Below are positions 63,171 to 64,000 of a DNA stretch of 64,000 nt, piece by piece. The DNA is from Pempheris klunzingeri. Its lineage: Eukaryota > Chordata > Actinopteri > Acropomatiformes > Pempheridae. Location: assembly GCF_042242105.1 (NCBI RefSeq), contig NC_092013.1, positions 6,676,730 to 6,740,729 on the forward strand. Reading direction: 5' to 3'. The notes under the pieces are model-generated. The model ran no database searches, had not been told where the DNA came from, and worked only from the letters and a program-made list of their open reading frames with translations. The position numbers and the translations under genes are program-made. Position 1 is the first letter of the stretch, and the number at the start of each line of letters is the position of its first letter.

Positions 63171-64000
63171 TGTATCCTTATTAGTAGGCTAACTCAAGTC
63201 AATACTATCCCCCAGGTATGTCGCTAATAAAGGAACTGTCATTTAAGATGTAGGTTGGGGGTTAGTAATAGAGTTGTCTTCTAGCTGCGTTTGGGAATGT
63301 GAAAGTTGTGGTGACACGGAGTTTGAGGAGGTGAGTTTGAGGATATTTTCACGGCTGTGCTTTTTGCAAAGTTTTTTCCAGACCTGAGGCACTTTGTCTC
63401 AAGACTTCAGTATATTTGGTTAAATTAGGTGCCTGTTGTCAAAGTCAGCAGGGAGACTTCCTTTGATTCCTTTTAACAAAGCTCTGTACAATTGGGTACC
63501 TGCACCGAATGTGTTCTCTTCTCATGAAATCTTGCATGCTGAGAAAGTTAGCCAGTTATTATCTTTAGACGATTGCAAAAATATTCATGTCCTTTTGGAA
63601 ATGAACTCTGATCCAACTTAAAATTGCACTAATCAATATTCTAATGTCTATCACGAGTAAAATAACTATTTGCAATGTGAAAGCATCGCCTTATAATAAC
63701 AAACCCACAGAGAATTACAACTAACTCTTATTATTTTGGTTCAGTCTCATCACTCTCATTCCTACATGCAGCTGTTCTGGTTTCAGTGAAAAGGTCTGAT
63801 AAAGTCGCACTATACTTGCTCATCATCAAATGTTGCTCCATGTCGTGCTGATGTGTTAATAGGCAACTGTCTGCACACCTTCTTTTTAGACAACAAGATC
63901 ATTCAAGAAAATTTCAGGAGATAACAGACACAATTTCATTTTGTGCACAGTTAGGCATTCGCATATGCGTACCAAGATTTCTTATACCTAGCTTCGAAAG

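Larger units (their letters stand above)
56265..64000. other. long noncoding stretch to the window edge
   Basis: No convincing coding exon on either strand. Contains an old repeat fragment at 61.6 kb and unique blocks near 60.2-60.65 and 63.0-63.17 kb that could be conserved noncoding sequence. 56.3-56.9 kb may be further transposon debris next to the LINE relic, but I could not identify it. Confidence 0.45.

Noticed and set aside
63195..63222. Juxtaposed acceptor and donor (CCCCCAG|GTATGT) resembling a recursive splice site
   Set aside because: A single short match with a poor pyrimidine tract and no evidence that the region is inside an intron. Such matches occur by chance in 64 kb.

Overview
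The window looks like a teleost fish chromosome, probably a percomorph. The grounds are vertebrate genes with small introns and consensus GT-AG splice sites, abundant (CA)n/(TG)n microsatellites, and interspersed repeats of types familiar from teleost genomes. Four protein-coding genes are supported, all on the + strand and all in the left half. No tRNA, rRNA, CRISPR array or bacterial-style feature was seen.

Layout: (1) 1-5289 holds the last 15 coding exons of evc, the Ellis-van Creveld ciliary Hedgehog-signalling protein; its N-terminal exons lie upstream of the window. (2) About 7200-12,300 holds a MINAR1 (KIAA1024/UBTOR)-family gene: one noncoding leader exon and three coding exons for 805 residues with a C-terminal membrane anchor. 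(3) About 15,400-22,545 holds a complete racgap1 (MgcRacGAP, centralspindlin subunit): 16 coding exons, 632 residues, with coiled coil, C1 and RhoGAP domains. A CDE-N4-CHR cell-cycle element sits at its start region. (4) 29,942-30,912 holds a small three-exon gene I do not recognise. It encodes a 147-residue type II membrane protein with an ITIM-like cytoplasmic motif, one transmembrane helix and a cysteine/leucine-zipper ectodomain.

From about 31 kb to the right edge no convincing protein-coding exon was found. This 33 kb holds microsatellites, decayed transposons and several blocks of complex, non-repetitive, homeodomain-core-rich sequence that read like conserved noncoding elements. The transposons include a LINE reverse transcriptase relic, a 335 bp TTAA-flanked piggyBac-type MITE and an imperfect foldback element of about 600 bp. 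A similar stretch lies between racgap1 and the small membrane-protein gene (22.5-29.8 kb).

The genes do not form a functional unit: a ciliary protein, a membrane-anchored disordered signalling regulator, a cytokinesis GAP and a putative leukocyte-type receptor simply sit side by side. Exon boundaries were set by hand from splice signals, reading-frame continuity and remembered human orthologues. Every assigned intron of the four genes joins in phase, which is the main support for the models. No database search was possible.
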